Assembly: GCA_903772945.1 (NCBI GenBank)
Contig: CAICTM010000074.1
Span: 1 to 64,000 of the forward strand
From: Seminavis robusta
Lineage: Eukaryota; Bacillariophyta; Bacillariophyceae; Naviculales; Naviculaceae
Direction: 5' to 3'
Length of the DNA stretch: 64,000 nt
Under the pieces are notes generated by a model that saw only the letters and a program-made list of their open reading frames with translations, was not told where the DNA came from and searched no databases. Below, one piece after another: positions 1 to 10,456 of this stretch. Within the stretch, counting starts at the first letter, position 1. Each line of letters opens with the position of its first letter. The translations under genes were made by a program, and so were the position numbers.

Positions 1-256
1 TTGGAAGCTCCCATGAGATTCGTCCAAACGCAGCTTGGGCTGAAACTCAGCGGGCTTCGGATACCCATCAAGTCAAAAGTGGGCCTCCAAGACCTCCTAT
101 CCGTTGAGAGTTGCATGGGGCATTCTGGAAGGCCCGTGCCATCTTTTCTGCGCATTCAGAGCATCGATAACTCCTTCGAAAATGTGTGGGAGAAGTTGCT
201 GTTGCCGGCCTTGAACCGTGCGGAATCACCGTGGTGTTGTTTGCCACTTTCACAGG

Positions 257-1981
257 TTAGAAAGAATCTTCTGGAACTCCAATAGGAGATGCACACACTG
301 GCTGAGGGAACCCTGCAAAGCTATCATTGCACTCACGTGGCACATCACTCTCAAGCACGAGTCCATCTGGAGGAAGGAATTGCGAGAACGTCTTGTCAAA
401 GTTTTGGACGATACCGCTGGCAAGGCAGCGAAGGTTGCGAATAGCAACCAGCACATCATTCAAGAGAAGACAACGACCTTTACAGAACAAAATCCCATCA
501 CCTAAGGCTGAAATGTCCTTGTCAAACGAGTCTGCCACAACAACGGAGGAAGAGGAAGCCAAGAACGTCTGCTCGTCTTTGACCAACTCAAACTCAGGAG
601 CCTGTTGGTTGGGACGGAGAAACGTGACCAACGAAAGCTGTTTCTTGGCTGCACTGCCGCCCTTGACCAAAGAGAGACTGAGCCAGTTGAAGCCACGGAG
701 AGCCTTCGTAAAACCGGAGTTGATCACCTGGGAACTCCAGAATACACTTCGGTCGCGGTAGTTCACGCTCTGGCGAGACTCTGTAATGAGAGACTCGACC
801 CACGAACTCACGGCTTGCTGGGCAGGGGAAGGCTGTGTGGGAACCAGAACTGCCTCGAAGTCAGGCTTGAGTACGGCTGGGGTAAAGACACCATCATCGT
901 AATGACCGAAGAAGATCTGGTAACAGGTTTTGGTCCGGAGCATCTGGGTAGCATGCTGCCGTTCCGATCCGGATCTGGTGCTGGTGTTGGCTCTGATCAT
1001 GGACTCGGTCATGGTAGTGCCAAATTCCCTGAACATATCGGGGAGATCCGATGGCATTCCACCGGGAGCACCAGGGGCTGGACCAGGCGGAGTCACAGGG
1101 ACTGGGGCCTCCATTGTCGCACCAAGCTCTTTCCAGAGAGCATTCGAACTGAACTGGATAGTGGCCTTGACTAGGGCCGAATCGAGGTCGTTGAAAGTCA
1201 TCTGGATGGCCGAAGCCTGAATGGACCTAGGGTCCACGAGTGTGCGCTTGTCAGTCCACGAGGTAATGTCAACGGAATCCATCTGGAAGAGAGTTCCAGT
1301 GCCTGTGACAGAACGACTGTCACAACGCTTGGCCAAGTACTGCTGGGCACGGAACCATTCTTGGGCGTAAGGCCAGTTCGACACCGTTGCTGGATCGGAA
1401 TCGATGGTGGCCGCAAAGTCGAACTGAACTCCCCTCGGGAGGGGTAAGATCAGTGGCAGCAGCACCAGCCAAGGCTGGGTTTTCGCATCGGCAGTGGCAC
1501 CCTCGAACTGGAGGGCTTCCATGCCAACCACGACTGGGGTCTCCTCCGTACTGGCAGAAGCAGCCAGCTCCGAGGCCGGATTGGCTTCAAAGTGGACCAG
1601 TTTCAGATCGTCAACCACCTGCTTGGAGGCCAAAGAGGTGACGAAACCAGTAAATGCATCATGGGGGACACGGACAGGAATACTCTCACCGATGGTGTCA
1701 CTGATGCTGGCAATGACAGAGACGACATTGTCCTTCTCTGCCAAAGTCGGTGCAGTCAAGGGCTGGACCTTGCCGTCGATGATACACACCGATTGGAGGG
1801 AAAACGACTGGTTGAGCCGTGCTGCATCAAGACTCTGACCGCTGAATCCCATGGGATCAAACAGGTCCTGGAGCTTGGTGGTAACAAACTGGCGGGTGGC
1901 TTCATCAGTCAGCTCCAAGATAGCCTTGGAGACGGACTTGATCTCATGGGCCTTGCCACGAACTAGAAGATCAGCAGACAT
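257..1981 (-). CDS. Unrecognised 574-residue protein
   Basis: I do not recognise the family. The frame is open for 18 more codons upstream of the ATG at 1981, but only to a TTG, so the ATG is taken as the start. The product is hydrophilic, with no signal peptide, membrane span or zinc-knuckle motif. A Pro/Gly/Ala-rich linker (PVTPPGPAPGAPGG, near residues 290-310) separates an N-terminal part of mixed helix and strand character from a C-terminal part that is fairly Trp/Phe-rich. Downstream (1-256) I see no clear coding frame, so the protein is either complete or loses a 3' exon outside the window. Size and linker would suit a retroelement Gag-like or other multi-copy diatom protein, but nothing in the sequence proves this. 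The long open frame with sensible codon use is the main evidence that it is a gene. Confidence 0.6.
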   Translation of the reverse strand: MSADLLVRGKAHEIKSVSKAILELTDEATRQFVTTKLQDLFDPMGFSGQSLDAARLNQSFSLQSVCIIDGKVQPLTAPTLAEKDNVVSVIASISDTIGESIPVRVPHDAFTGFVTSLASKQVVDDLKLVHFEANPASELAASASTEETPVVVGMEALQFEGATADAKTQPWLVLLPLILPLPRGVQFDFAATIDSDPATVSNWPYAQEWFRAQQYLAKRCDSRSVTGTGTLFQMDSVDITSWTDKRTLVDPRSIQASAIQMTFNDLDSALVKATIQFSSNALWKELGATMEAPVPVTPPGPAPGAPGGMPSDLPDMFREFGTTMTESMIRANTSTRSGSERQHATQMLRTKTCYQIFFGHYDDGVFTPAVLKPDFEAVLVPTQPSPAQQAVSSWVESLITESRQSVNYRDRSVFWSSQVINSGFTKALRGFNWLSLSLVKGGSAAKKQLSLVTFLRPNQQAPEFELVKDEQTFLASSSSVVVADSFDKDISALGDGILFCKGRCLLLNDVLVAIRNLRCLASGIVQNFDKTFSQFLPPDGLVLESDVPRECNDSFAGFPQPVCASPIGVPEDSF

Positions 1982-2545
1982 GGCTGGGGATGGCGCTGGA
2001 AGGAGTGTTGAAGTGTCGTTGGTGGGACAATCCAATGACTCAATGAACTGGCGGCAACAATGCTATTGGGAGCGGCAACAACAGTCAGGAACTGGATAAA
2101 GGCAGGACCAAAGCAGAAGCACCAGGCAAACAGAACTGGGGCTGGAGCTGGACAAAGCAAGGACTCACAACAAGAGGAAAGCAACTGGAAGGGAGGCAAC
2201 AACTTGCAGGCAGGCAACTGGGAGGCAACAAGAGGCAGGATGCAGTGGTCCAAATCAGGAAGGCTTGGTTGGAAGCTTTCAGGATTGGGATTATGACCTC
2301 ATAGTGTTGCACTGCATAGCCTGGAATGGGAGGAACCAGGGCCACCACCACAGTAGCTCAGACTGGTACTGTTGCTGTAGGATTGCACAGGGCTTGAACC
2401 CAATCCAAGAATCCAAAGGGCTACCAGCCAGGTAGCTTTTGAACTGGGGATCCAATGCAATGAGTCAACCTCAATCTCTGACACAGGTGCCTGGTCAGGT
2501 ACCATGCTGTCAGGATATCAATGCAAGGGTGTGGTGTGGCTTGGT

Positions 2546-2609
2546 AGTGTGTGGTGTAGCACTGAACAGTCAGTGGTAGTGTGTGGGGTAGCACTGGACA
2601 GTCAGTGGC
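2546..2609. repeat. 32-bp tandem duplication
   Basis: Two adjacent 32-bp units, 2546-2577 and 2578-2609, begin AGTGTGTGG and end in CAGTCAGTGG. They differ at about three positions. The upstream sequence (from about 2530) has a further partial match. Confidence 0.8.
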
Positions 2610-2808
2610 GGTGACCAGACAAAACTCTCGCGGCGCACCCAGTCATCGGTGGTTGGAAGACTTAAGGGGCGGGGGCAGAGACTTAGAGGGCAGAGTCAAA
2701 GACTTAGAGGCCCCCATGTTCTTTTCAAGCATCGTCTTCGCGCGAAGGACTTTTCATGCATCGACTTAAAATATTTCGAAAGCATGGATGAAAACACGTC
2801 ACGGAACG

Positions 2809-2884
2809 TGACATCATCAGATCCGGTCACAACTGACGTCATCGGGTCGGATTCTCGAAATGACATCATCAACGAATGACGTCA
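2809..2884. promoter_or_regulatory. Cluster of four CRE-like octamers
   Basis: TGACGTCA occurs at 2834-2841 and 2877-2884, and TGACATCA at 2809-2816 and 2861-2868, all within 76 bp. TGACGTCA is the palindromic cAMP-responsive/bZIP site, and related elements are known in CO2/light-responsive diatom promoters. The cluster lies between divergent genes starting at 1981 (minus) and 4011 (plus), about 0.8 and 1.1 kb away, so the target gene is uncertain. Confidence 0.45.
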
Positions 2885-3205
2885 GTCGGATTATGGATTT
2901 TTAAAGCGGGGGTGAAATCCAATTGGGTCAAGAGTCCGAGACATAGAGGACCACCAATCTTGCCAGGAGTGCAAGACTTAGGGGCCGATCAGTCAAAGAC
3001 TTAGGTGCCGATCCAACTTTTGTTGTTGTTGTTGTGAAAAATCGCGACCATGGCCCTGGAGTCGGGACGCACGGCAACAGCGGCAGTTTATACTCGTAGA
3101 GGAGTGGGAGCACCAGTTGGTGAACTCCAGGTGCGAGTCGGAGCACCAGATGGTGTCGCTCAACGAGGTGGGGTGGGAGCACCAGTCGGTGACTCGCCGT
3201 TTGTG

Positions 3206-3335
3206 GCTAGCGAATCACAAGGCGGTGAACGCATCAAGGCCGGAAGCCATTGCTAGCGAGGCACCAGGTGGTGAACGCATCAAGGCAATGGGGGGTGTGG
3301 CTAGCGAAGCACCAGGTGGTGAACGCATCATGGCC
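3206..3335. repeat. 46-48-bp imperfect tandem array
   Basis: Copies begin with GCTAGCGA at 3206, 3252 and 3300 and share a core with GGTGAACGCATCA. The last copy is shorter. Related GAGCACCAG..GGTG half-units lie just upstream (3108-3195). Confidence 0.75.
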
Positions 3336-4010
3336 AGAGATCGGTCATCGTGAAAAGCACACGAAAGACCAGTCGATCGATCGATCGATCAATCAATCCG
3401 AAGAACAAGGCTCCTGCTACAGGACCAATGGCCGATAGCAGTAGCAGTGGTAACAGTAGTAGCCATAGCTAGTAGCTGGAACTAGTCATCGCGGTAGCGC
3501 CGTAACAAAAAGAAAAGGACGCCATTGTCCTCTTCGATTGGTGGCTACTAGCAATGTGTGGCTTGGATTGGCTCCTGCTGCGACTGTTCTCCAGATAACC
3601 CTAACCCTATCTACGGTGATGTACCAGTCCAGCCAGGAGCAAGTGTGCTTCCACATTGCTCTGCTTAGAGTCAGATCAAATTGTGTGTCCACGATGAAAG
3701 GGTGGCGTGGAAACCAGGAGCAAGGAAAAGGGTGAAAAGCTGCAGTCATGAGTGTCAAGGTTAGTCACGAGAACCGAGAATGCAAAAGAATTCAAAAGAG
3801 GAAGAAGGTCGCATCATGACGAGCTTGCCTCTTGCTTGATGCCAACCAAGATGACCAAAAACAACGGCAAATACTTCATCATCACATCAATCACATCCTT
3901 CACAGCACTACATAACTGTTACAGATACTCGAGGGTCTGCAATCCATTATCTACATTTATTGACTGTGATATACCTTAGCTACTAACTAGCAATCAAGCT
4001 CCTACCTATC

Positions 4011-5135
4011 ATGTCCTCCTCGGCCATCTTTCAACCAGCTGTCCGAACGCGGATTACCTCGTTACTCCAATGCAAATATCCCTTGCTCCTTCCTGGAATG
4101 AGTTGGATCTCCACGCCTCGATTGGTCGCGGCGGTATCCAATGCGGGTGGATGTGGCATTCTGGCGACGGGTCCTCTGAGTCCAGACGAAACGCGGGAAT
4201 CCATTCGGGAAATTCGTTCGTTGACCGATCAACCCTTTGGCATTGGCGCCACCTTGCTCATGCCGGGAGCGACGGAAAATGCACAAGTGGCACTGGAAGA
4301 ACAAGTTCCACTCATCAATGTCAGTTTGGGAAAACCCGATTGGATTGCTCAAGAGGCACATGCGTATGGAGGCAAGGTCCTGGCAACCGTCACAAATGCC
4401 AAGCACGCGACGATTGCCTTGGAGGCGGGTGCCGATGCTCTCATGGTCACGGGACACGAAGCGGCGGCGCATGGTGGAGATGTCACTTCGCTCGTACTCA
4501 TTGCCGCCATGGCACAACAATTTCCAAATGTCCCGTTAGTCGCTGCCGGTGGATTTGCCAATGGGCGAGGATTGGCCGCGGCATTGGCATTGGGAGCCGA
4601 TGCTGTTGCCATGGGATCTCGCTTGGCCGTGACACAAGACAGTCCACTGGCGGAATCCGTCAAGGAAGCAGTTTCGGACCATGCAGTGACCGAAGCCGAC
4701 ACGTTGTACGGCAAAAATTTTGATGGCATTCCGGCGCGTGTATTAAAGACACCCATGGCCTCACGCCGCATGAAAAATCGTCCCAATCCACTGTCGGTGC
4801 TTGCACGAGCCTTTCAAGCCGCCGGGGACATGAAGGTACCGCTCTGGAAAATTTTACCCGGCATGTTGGTGGAATACGACAAAATCTACGCCTTGGCACA
4901 ATTTGGGGCCGCCACCCAAGATATTCAAGCGGCCACCGTCGACGGATCCTTGGACAAGGGAGTGCAATTCATTGGACAATCCTGTGGATTGATACAAGAT
5001 ATTCCCACGGTGCACGAATTGATTCAACAAATTATTGCCGAGGCTAGACAGACGTCTCTCCAGAATGTGGCTCGTTTTGAGGAACCAGGTGATGCGAGTA
5101 TTATTAATAGTAGTACAGAGGAGTTGGCATCGTAG
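4011..5135 (+). CDS. Nitronate monooxygenase / 2-nitropropane dioxygenase family
   Basis: A 374-residue FMN-dependent TIM-barrel protein of the NPD/nitronate monooxygenase family, which oxidises alkyl nitronates to carbonyl compounds and nitrite; FabK-type enoyl reductases are relatives. An ATG at 4011 opens it. The N-terminal strand region (PLLLPGMSWISTPRLVAAVS) and the first Gly-rich turn (NAGGCGILATG) match the family start. The catalytic-His segment is visible as GHEAAAHGGD near residue 148. Phosphate-binding turns follow as VAAGGFANG and GADAVAMGSR. The length suits a full-length enzyme with a C-terminal helical extension. There is no obvious targeting peptide, so it is probably cytosolic. 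No introns are needed. The fit to the family is strong; the physiological substrate is not known. Confidence 0.9.
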   Translation: MSSSAIFQPAVRTRITSLLQCKYPLLLPGMSWISTPRLVAAVSNAGGCGILATGPLSPDETRESIREIRSLTDQPFGIGATLLMPGATENAQVALEEQVPLINVSLGKPDWIAQEAHAYGGKVLATVTNAKHATIALEAGADALMVTGHEAAAHGGDVTSLVLIAAMAQQFPNVPLVAAGGFANGRGLAAALALGADAVAMGSRLAVTQDSPLAESVKEAVSDHAVTEADTLYGKNFDGIPARVLKTPMASRRMKNRPNPLSVLARAFQAAGDMKVPLWKILPGMLVEYDKIYALAQFGAATQDIQAATVDGSLDKGVQFIGQSCGLIQDIPTVHELIQQIIAEARQTSLQNVARFEEPGDASIINSSTEELAS

Positions 5136-7199
5136 AAAGTCAGTCAGTCAACAATCATAAACTAGATTCTTTTGCTTTGCCATCGTCTCTTTCGGGACGC
5201 CAAGCTCTCCCCTCATATACTTGCTTGCAGGCGCAGTGATGGGATTCTCCCCAGGCAAACCAGTCAGCTGTATAGCACGGTACTTAAGCCCAATCAAGCG
5301 GACCAAACATAGCCTCGACAACCGAGTAGGTATGAGGAGTCAACCGAATGAACCAAGCAAGCAAGGTCTACTACCTACTATCTAGTTAGCCAGGTAATCT
5401 GACCTGAATCTTTAGGCTTGGTTGCCACCACGAAGCAAGATCCAGGTATCCACCACTGAATATATTGCTCCATCCGCTTCATTTTTCTGTGTTTGCCCCC
5501 CAAAAGAAAACCAAACACACTTTGGATCCTTGTAGTACCTGCAGTGGTCGCTGTTCAAATTACCAGTACATCCCGCCGTGGTACTCTGTTTAGCCTGCAC
5601 TTACTTGTAGGCGTCAAGCTGGCTATGCATGCAAGCCGACTGGGATAAATACACGCTTGGTTGCTTTTGAAAGGAGACCGTAGGCTTTCGGTCATACATA
5701 CATGTTGGGCTGCGGGTGTTGAGTCCAGTAGTCTGCTCGTCTCCGGAGCAACCATAGTTGCAATTCCTTAAATTATTACTGGTTGCCTCACAATGGAGAT
5801 TGGCGTGCTTGGCTCCAAAGTGAGAAACATCAGCCAGCCAGTGACAAGTCGAGTCCGAGTCACCACTTGCGCATGTGCCCCACCTGTGCTTCTTGCTTAG
5901 TTGCATCGGTTGTTTGCTCCGTGTAGTTGGATTGGGGTAGATCAAGCAACTGCAAACCAATGTTACCAAGCAAGCCAAGCAGGCCGTAAAGGGGTAGATC
6001 AAGCAACTGCAAACCAATGTTACCAAGCAAACCAAGCAGGCCGTAAATCACACTGTGCATTCAACGAGCGTCTCTTTTTTCAGTAGGTTTCTATGCCCAA
6101 GCTTTCAGTACGCCATCAAGAGGTTGCCCAAGGCCAACCAGGTTCATGGACAACAAGCAAGCCCTCGGTAGGACGTTTCGGCGTTTGAGTAATTAATTGT
6201 TCCTTAGCCGCCAAGTTGCTACCGGTACCCGCAGGAGTCGAAGATGGGCATGCAAAGTAGTGTGCGGCCGATCAGATGGACGACGAGGTTCGGCTTCAAC
6301 TACAGCAGGATAAGCCGCCGTACAGCACTGGTTGGAGGAGGCAAGGAGATGCAGCGGAAGCAACCAGCATGGTTTTTACCCCAGCCTTTGACATGGCATG
6401 TATCGTTGCAGGTTGATCTGGGACGATACATTCAGCAATCGAAGGGGTGGGACAGCATGCACGATCGATCCTTGAGCCAAAGCTGACATCAGTCAACGCG
6501 TGACTAGTCAAAGGATGTATCCTCTCTCTCAACTGCCAGTGCTGTGGGCTAAAAGATACCGACCGGCAACTAAAACGAAAAGATCGCACCTTTGCTAGCA
6601 ATGCTAATTTAGACAAGATCGACTAAACCGTCCCGTACTACCACTTGGTTCCCTACTAGCTAGAGATGGCTGGTTGCGCTCAATTTTCCACCCCACTGCA
6701 AATGTGAAGGCATCGCCGCACGACTAGAGTCCAAAGAACCGGGAGATGCTCTGGTCGCGGTGGGCTTACTATAGTAGACCGCTACACAAATGGCCACTAG
6801 ATCTTGTCAATTCTATGGAAGTGATAATGAAACGATGTTTTCCCGCATCATTTGACATTCCGTGCCATTTTCATCGCTGGAATTCAATAGTTGTCAACCA
6901 TAGCATCTAGCTAGCTAGCTAGTAGCTAGTGTAACGTGGCTCACTAGCTAGCTAGCCAGTCAGGAACGAAGAGGAATGTCAACAACCTTCCTTCCTGCCT
7001 GTTGATACTGACTTGTGCTTCTTTGAGTCACGATTTTGAGTTGGCCTTGTCAACAACCGAATCAACCATCCGAAAGCAAACGCAGCCCCGAAGCACCTCA
7101 CAAAATCAATCTTAGACAATTTACGCCTTTCGAAACCATCCTATGCAGTCTGGTTCTTGAGTGCATTCCATTCCTTCAAACTTTCATCACAAACTCAAT
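5136..7199. other. Intergenic stretch without a supported gene
   Basis: About 2 kb with only short open frames on either strand. It contains one near-perfect 57-bp tandem duplication (5934-6047), CTAG-rich palindromic runs near 6906-6955 and a TACCGGTA palindrome near 6219. The promoter of the gene at 7200 presumably lies at its right end, but I see no diagnostic element. Confidence 0.6.
5934..6047. repeat. 57-bp tandem duplication, one mismatch
   Basis: Units 5934-5990 and 5991-6047 both begin GGGGTAGATCAAGCAACTGC and differ at a single base (CAAGCC against CAAACC). The near identity suggests a recent slippage or unequal-exchange event. Confidence 0.9.
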
Positions 7200-7784
7200 A
7201 TGCTCACTACAATGATTGTCACACCACCTCGAATGGCTGATACGTTCCCAGTGGAACGGCCCGAGATGTACGTTCAACACATGAAACAAGGACAACTCAA
7301 TTACTTCCCAATGGTCGCATCTACTTGTTTGGACATGCCAGTCCATGTCCAAAAGAAACAGAGATCCTCCTCGAAGAAGGTGAGGTTTGCAGCTACTGTT
7401 ACCTATCATGAAGCTGCTTCAGAACCGAACGAAGCTTGTTGGTACCAACGGGAGGATATGGACAGGATCAAGGTTGATAGCAAGATGTGCCTTCTCGCCT
7501 ATCACAAGGTGGGACGCAAGGCATCGCGTCTTGCCCGGGATCGTTACTGTATTCGAGGGCTGGAAAACTACCTATCCAAGTCAACCAACATGCTAGGCCG
7601 CTATTCGAGGAAGGAAACGATCAACTCAGTCCTCCTGGCCCAAAAGCTGAAGGGATGCCCTGACCCGGATCACTTGCGCGTGATCTCCGAGTTCAAGTCG
7701 AGGGACAAGGTCAAGGATGCCTACAGGATGGCCGCCAAGGACTCAAGGATCTGGTTGGAGGAGTATCAGGACCTACAGCGCTAA
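7200..7784 (+). CDS. Small diatom-type unknown protein
   Basis: A 194-residue hydrophilic protein of no known function. The frame is open 13 codons further upstream only from a GTG; the first ATG is at 7200. After a short N-terminal stretch comes a basic patch (KKQRSSSKKVRF), then FAATVTYHE, a conserved-looking CWYQREDMDRIK segment, CIRGLENYL near residue 120, and a helical C-terminus ending in IWLEEYQDL. The order 'VRF..TV..H / WY...D...I / RGLE' is one I associate with a family of short proteins expanded in diatoms; that is recollection, not a search result. No membrane span or signal is visible. The gene stands alone, with about 2 kb and 1.4 kb of non-coding DNA on its sides. Confidence 0.7.
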   Translation: MLTTMIVTPPRMADTFPVERPEMYVQHMKQGQLNYFPMVASTCLDMPVHVQKKQRSSSKKVRFAATVTYHEAASEPNEACWYQREDMDRIKVDSKMCLLAYHKVGRKASRLARDRYCIRGLENYLSKSTNMLGRYSRKETINSVLLAQKLKGCPDPDHLRVISEFKSRDKVKDAYRMAAKDSRIWLEEYQDLQR

Positions 7785-9154
7785 GCAGCCACCAAACAGA
7801 TCTACCCTCCCAGCCAGATTGCTGACTGTTGCCTACACTGCACAAGATTATATCACCATCCATCCATCCATCACAGAAGCCCCCCAAGGACTCCAGGCAT
7901 CCTTGTCCCAACCCCTTCAGTGCCCAGCACCGCGATGGTCATACCTCCAGCAAGCTCCAAGGCTTAGACCCATCAAGCTATTCAAACATCGCTTTTCAAG
8001 AGACTACGCCAGATTGCTGGCTGTACCCGTGCACATACAAAAGATACATCATCATAATCATTCAAATAGATAAGAATACATGTCTAAATCAACTTTGTCT
8101 ACACGAACAGTTCCTCCGCGTGTCCTTTCCAGTCGAGCCTGAAGTCGGGTTGATGTAGCCGTTAGCAGAGGTGATCTCGTACGGTACATGTACCGAGTGC
8201 GAGTTCGTGTCGTCGAGTCGAGTGACAGTCAACTCAGTCTCCCAGCCAGAGTAACCAAATTGACCGTTGCCAGAGAGGAGGCACGACACCTTGCTGTTGA
8301 TACATGTACCGGTGTAGAACCTGCCTATTTCTGTTCTTGGACGTACCGGTACATACAGCAGTAGTTTACCACCGGGCACATTGATTTTACGAAAGTCAAG
8401 GCCAGTGTCAGAACGTTCCGCATGTGAGCGCTGCTAAAGCAGGCTTCATTGTGACCTTTGGTTGCTTCAGGTCGCGGCTTTACCTGATGGTTGGCCCCCC
8501 TCTTGTCGTGGAATGCACCTACAGTAGTCAGTGCGAGTAGCTAGGGGCAAACTCTTGGCCCAGCCCATAGGTGGCAAAGATTGTTACCACCGAACCCCAG
8601 CCATGAGAACAAAGTTGAGCCTTTCAGAACCCAGCCCGTCCACTTGCAAACAACTCACCCAAATCTTGCTTGGCGGGCAGGCTTAGCTACGTCTCAATAC
8701 AATGGGGCAAAGTCGAGTGGCAGTCAGTCTGGCATGATGATCAGAGGGCTTTGTTTCGTGCGCCCTTTGGTAATCAGATTCGATTCTTGGACTTGTAAGA
8801 GTGTCTTTCTCTGTACCAGTTCTGGTACCGGTATGAGTACGTGTACCGATCTGTTCCATGCCAACAAACGCGATCAAGGTCTTTGTGCCCGAGCTCCATT
8901 GCAACAAGAAGTCAAGTCGCGCCGTGCTTGTTTTCCACGATGCATCCCACTCTGTGGAAACCACGGTCTGAAGAATTGATAGCGGTAGGGTTCAACATGC
9001 AACTCAAAAGGATTTAATCACTTTGTGGACTTTAACTCTTACGAGCCTCTTGCTTGCTCTCCCTCTCACAATTTTGAAATCATCCACTACCGTCGCAACG
9101 ACAAATCACACTTCCGACAGAAACAAACTGGAAGAGACTTTAGAAGAGCGGACC
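7785..9154. other. Intergenic stretch with TACCGGTA palindromes
   Basis: No supported gene. TACCGGTA-type palindromes occur near 8343 and 8829 and ACATGTACCG elements near 8185-8195 and 8300. The frame of the next gene is open from 9023, but it has no ATG until 9155. Confidence 0.55.
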
Positions 9155-10456
9155 ATGGCCACTTCCACCGCTGGAACCAACACCGATCAGTCTTCTCCTT
9201 CTTCTCTTTCACAGAATCCAAAGTCAGTGTTTTGGCGGATCAAAAGCGCCCAGAGCAGGACCTTTGAACGATACTGTCCGACCAATGACAAAACTTGCCG
9301 CCGCAAAATGTCAATCATAAAGGCCGCCAAGCAAAAAAAAGACGACAGCAAAGACATGATTACTCGGCAAGAAGAGGATGGCCAATGGTTGGTTTACTTT
9401 GATTGTTTGAAGAAATGGCTTCTTTCATCCAAAAAAGAGCGCAACAAGAACAACAACAAGGAGTTGGATCCCTTGTCGGCATTGGTGCTTGCTTCTAGTA
9501 ACGACACCACAGCCAAGGAATTGTACGAGTGGCTGATTGTTCAGTTGCAAGCAGCCCAAAATGGGGTCTTGTGTGTCTTTTGCGTGAAGTACTTGGTCGA
9601 AATTGGAGTGGGGTGGAACGAGATTGAGTCCGTGTGGGTGGCTAACTATCAGCGGCTCCAGAGCAATCATCGCATTCTCAAAGATGGGAGCGGCAACACC
9701 AATGCGATCATGGAGAAGAACAAACTAGACGAATCTCCTGCGTTCCAAAATTGGATCATGGTTCAGAAAGTGCTCAGTGACAAGGGGATCTTGTTGCCAG
9801 GACGAAAAGGAAAACTAGTGGCGTTGGCAGTGAATGTCATACGAAATAATGGTCACAGTACCAACACGACCAAACCTGCTCCTAGATCCGACAGTCCTGT
9901 GGTCTATAACAGCAGCAGCAACAACAGCAAGGTCGGCAATAGCAGCAATGCGACGACTGACCAACAGGGGACCAATGACAAAGTTTGTGCCAAATTGAAG
10001 AGACTTGCCAGGGGATCGCTGCCTCCCAAGAAACGCAAATTTTTTGCTCTGGTTTCCTCCGAGGTGGAAGAGGAGGGGAAAACGCCCAAAGCCATACATC
10101 ATCACAAGAGAAGCAAGAGTCCGAATGACGTGATGGACTTTGGCAATGCTTCCACTATTACTACCAGTACTTCTGCGGATGGCCCCGTTGGTCCCGCGAG
10201 CACCGAGTCGTCCACCAACCAGCAGTGCTGGCAGCCCCCAGTCATATTCCACAAGCAAACTCTTGCGCCTGCCTTGGAGGAATTCCACAAGGACCTGCCG
10301 CCAAACGATGTCACGACACCAATGATGCGAGGACGAAGCGGTGATTCGGTCCCGGAACGGAGCATTGAGACCGCGAACAAGAAGGTTCCGTTGACACAAG
10401 ACGTTTGGGATGAAGGTATACAGGCGGCCCATGACTTTGTGAATTGGTATCTCTGA
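9155..10456 (+). CDS. GvRW-domain nuclear-type protein (one copy)
   Basis: A 433-residue basic, low-complexity protein; the ATG at 9155 is the first in the frame. Residues about 128-232 form a compact domain: a helix (ELYEWLIVQLQAAQNG), then YLVEIGVGWNEIESVWVANY, a linker, and FQNWIMVQKVLSDKG followed by a basic helix. The same pattern occurs twice in the large neighbour at 11097-16292, so the two genes are domain paralogues lying side by side on one strand. Downstream is an Asn/Ser-rich stretch and two basic clusters that could act as nuclear localisation signals (LPPKKRKFF and HHKRSKSP). No enzyme motif is visible. I infer a nuclear protein, possibly nucleic-acid-binding, but function is unknown. 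The domain has no name that I can recall. Confidence 0.75.
   Translation: MATSTAGTNTDQSSPSSLSQNPKSVFWRIKSAQSRTFERYCPTNDKTCRRKMSIIKAAKQKKDDSKDMITRQEEDGQWLVYFDCLKKWLLSSKKERNKNNNKELDPLSALVLASSNDTTAKELYEWLIVQLQAAQNGVLCVFCVKYLVEIGVGWNEIESVWVANYQRLQSNHRILKDGSGNTNAIMEKNKLDESPAFQNWIMVQKVLSDKGILLPGRKGKLVALAVNVIRNNGHSTNTTKPAPRSDSPVVYNSSSNNSKVGNSSNATTDQQGTNDKVCAKLKRLARGSLPPKKRKFFALVSSEVEEEGKTPKAIHHHKRSKSPNDVMDFGNASTITTSTSADGPVGPASTESSTNQQCWQPPVIFHKQTLAPALEEFHKDLPPNDVTTPMMRGRSGDSVPERSIETANKKVPLTQDVWDEGIQAAHDFVNWYL

Larger units (their letters stand above)
1982..4010. other. Intergenic stretch rich in short repeats
   Basis: No convincing gene. It holds a 32-bp tandem pair (2546-2609), recurring GACTTAG-G/A-GGCC-like motifs (2659, 2679, 2701, 2975, 2998), four CRE-like octamers (2809-2884) and a 46-48-bp imperfect tandem array (3206-3335). 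Open frames here are short and low-complexity. Confidence 0.6.

Noticed and set aside
1-256. Pol-like coding sequence downstream of the first gene
   Set aside because: Minus-strand frames have several stops and no recognisable polymerase or integrase motif.
3206-3335. CRISPR-like array
   Set aside because: Only three imperfect copies with no unique spacers, in a eukaryotic setting.
8581-8979. Possible gene in the 7.8-9.1 kb gap
   Set aside because: Frames on both strands are short, without motifs, and interrupted; no splice signals make a longer product.
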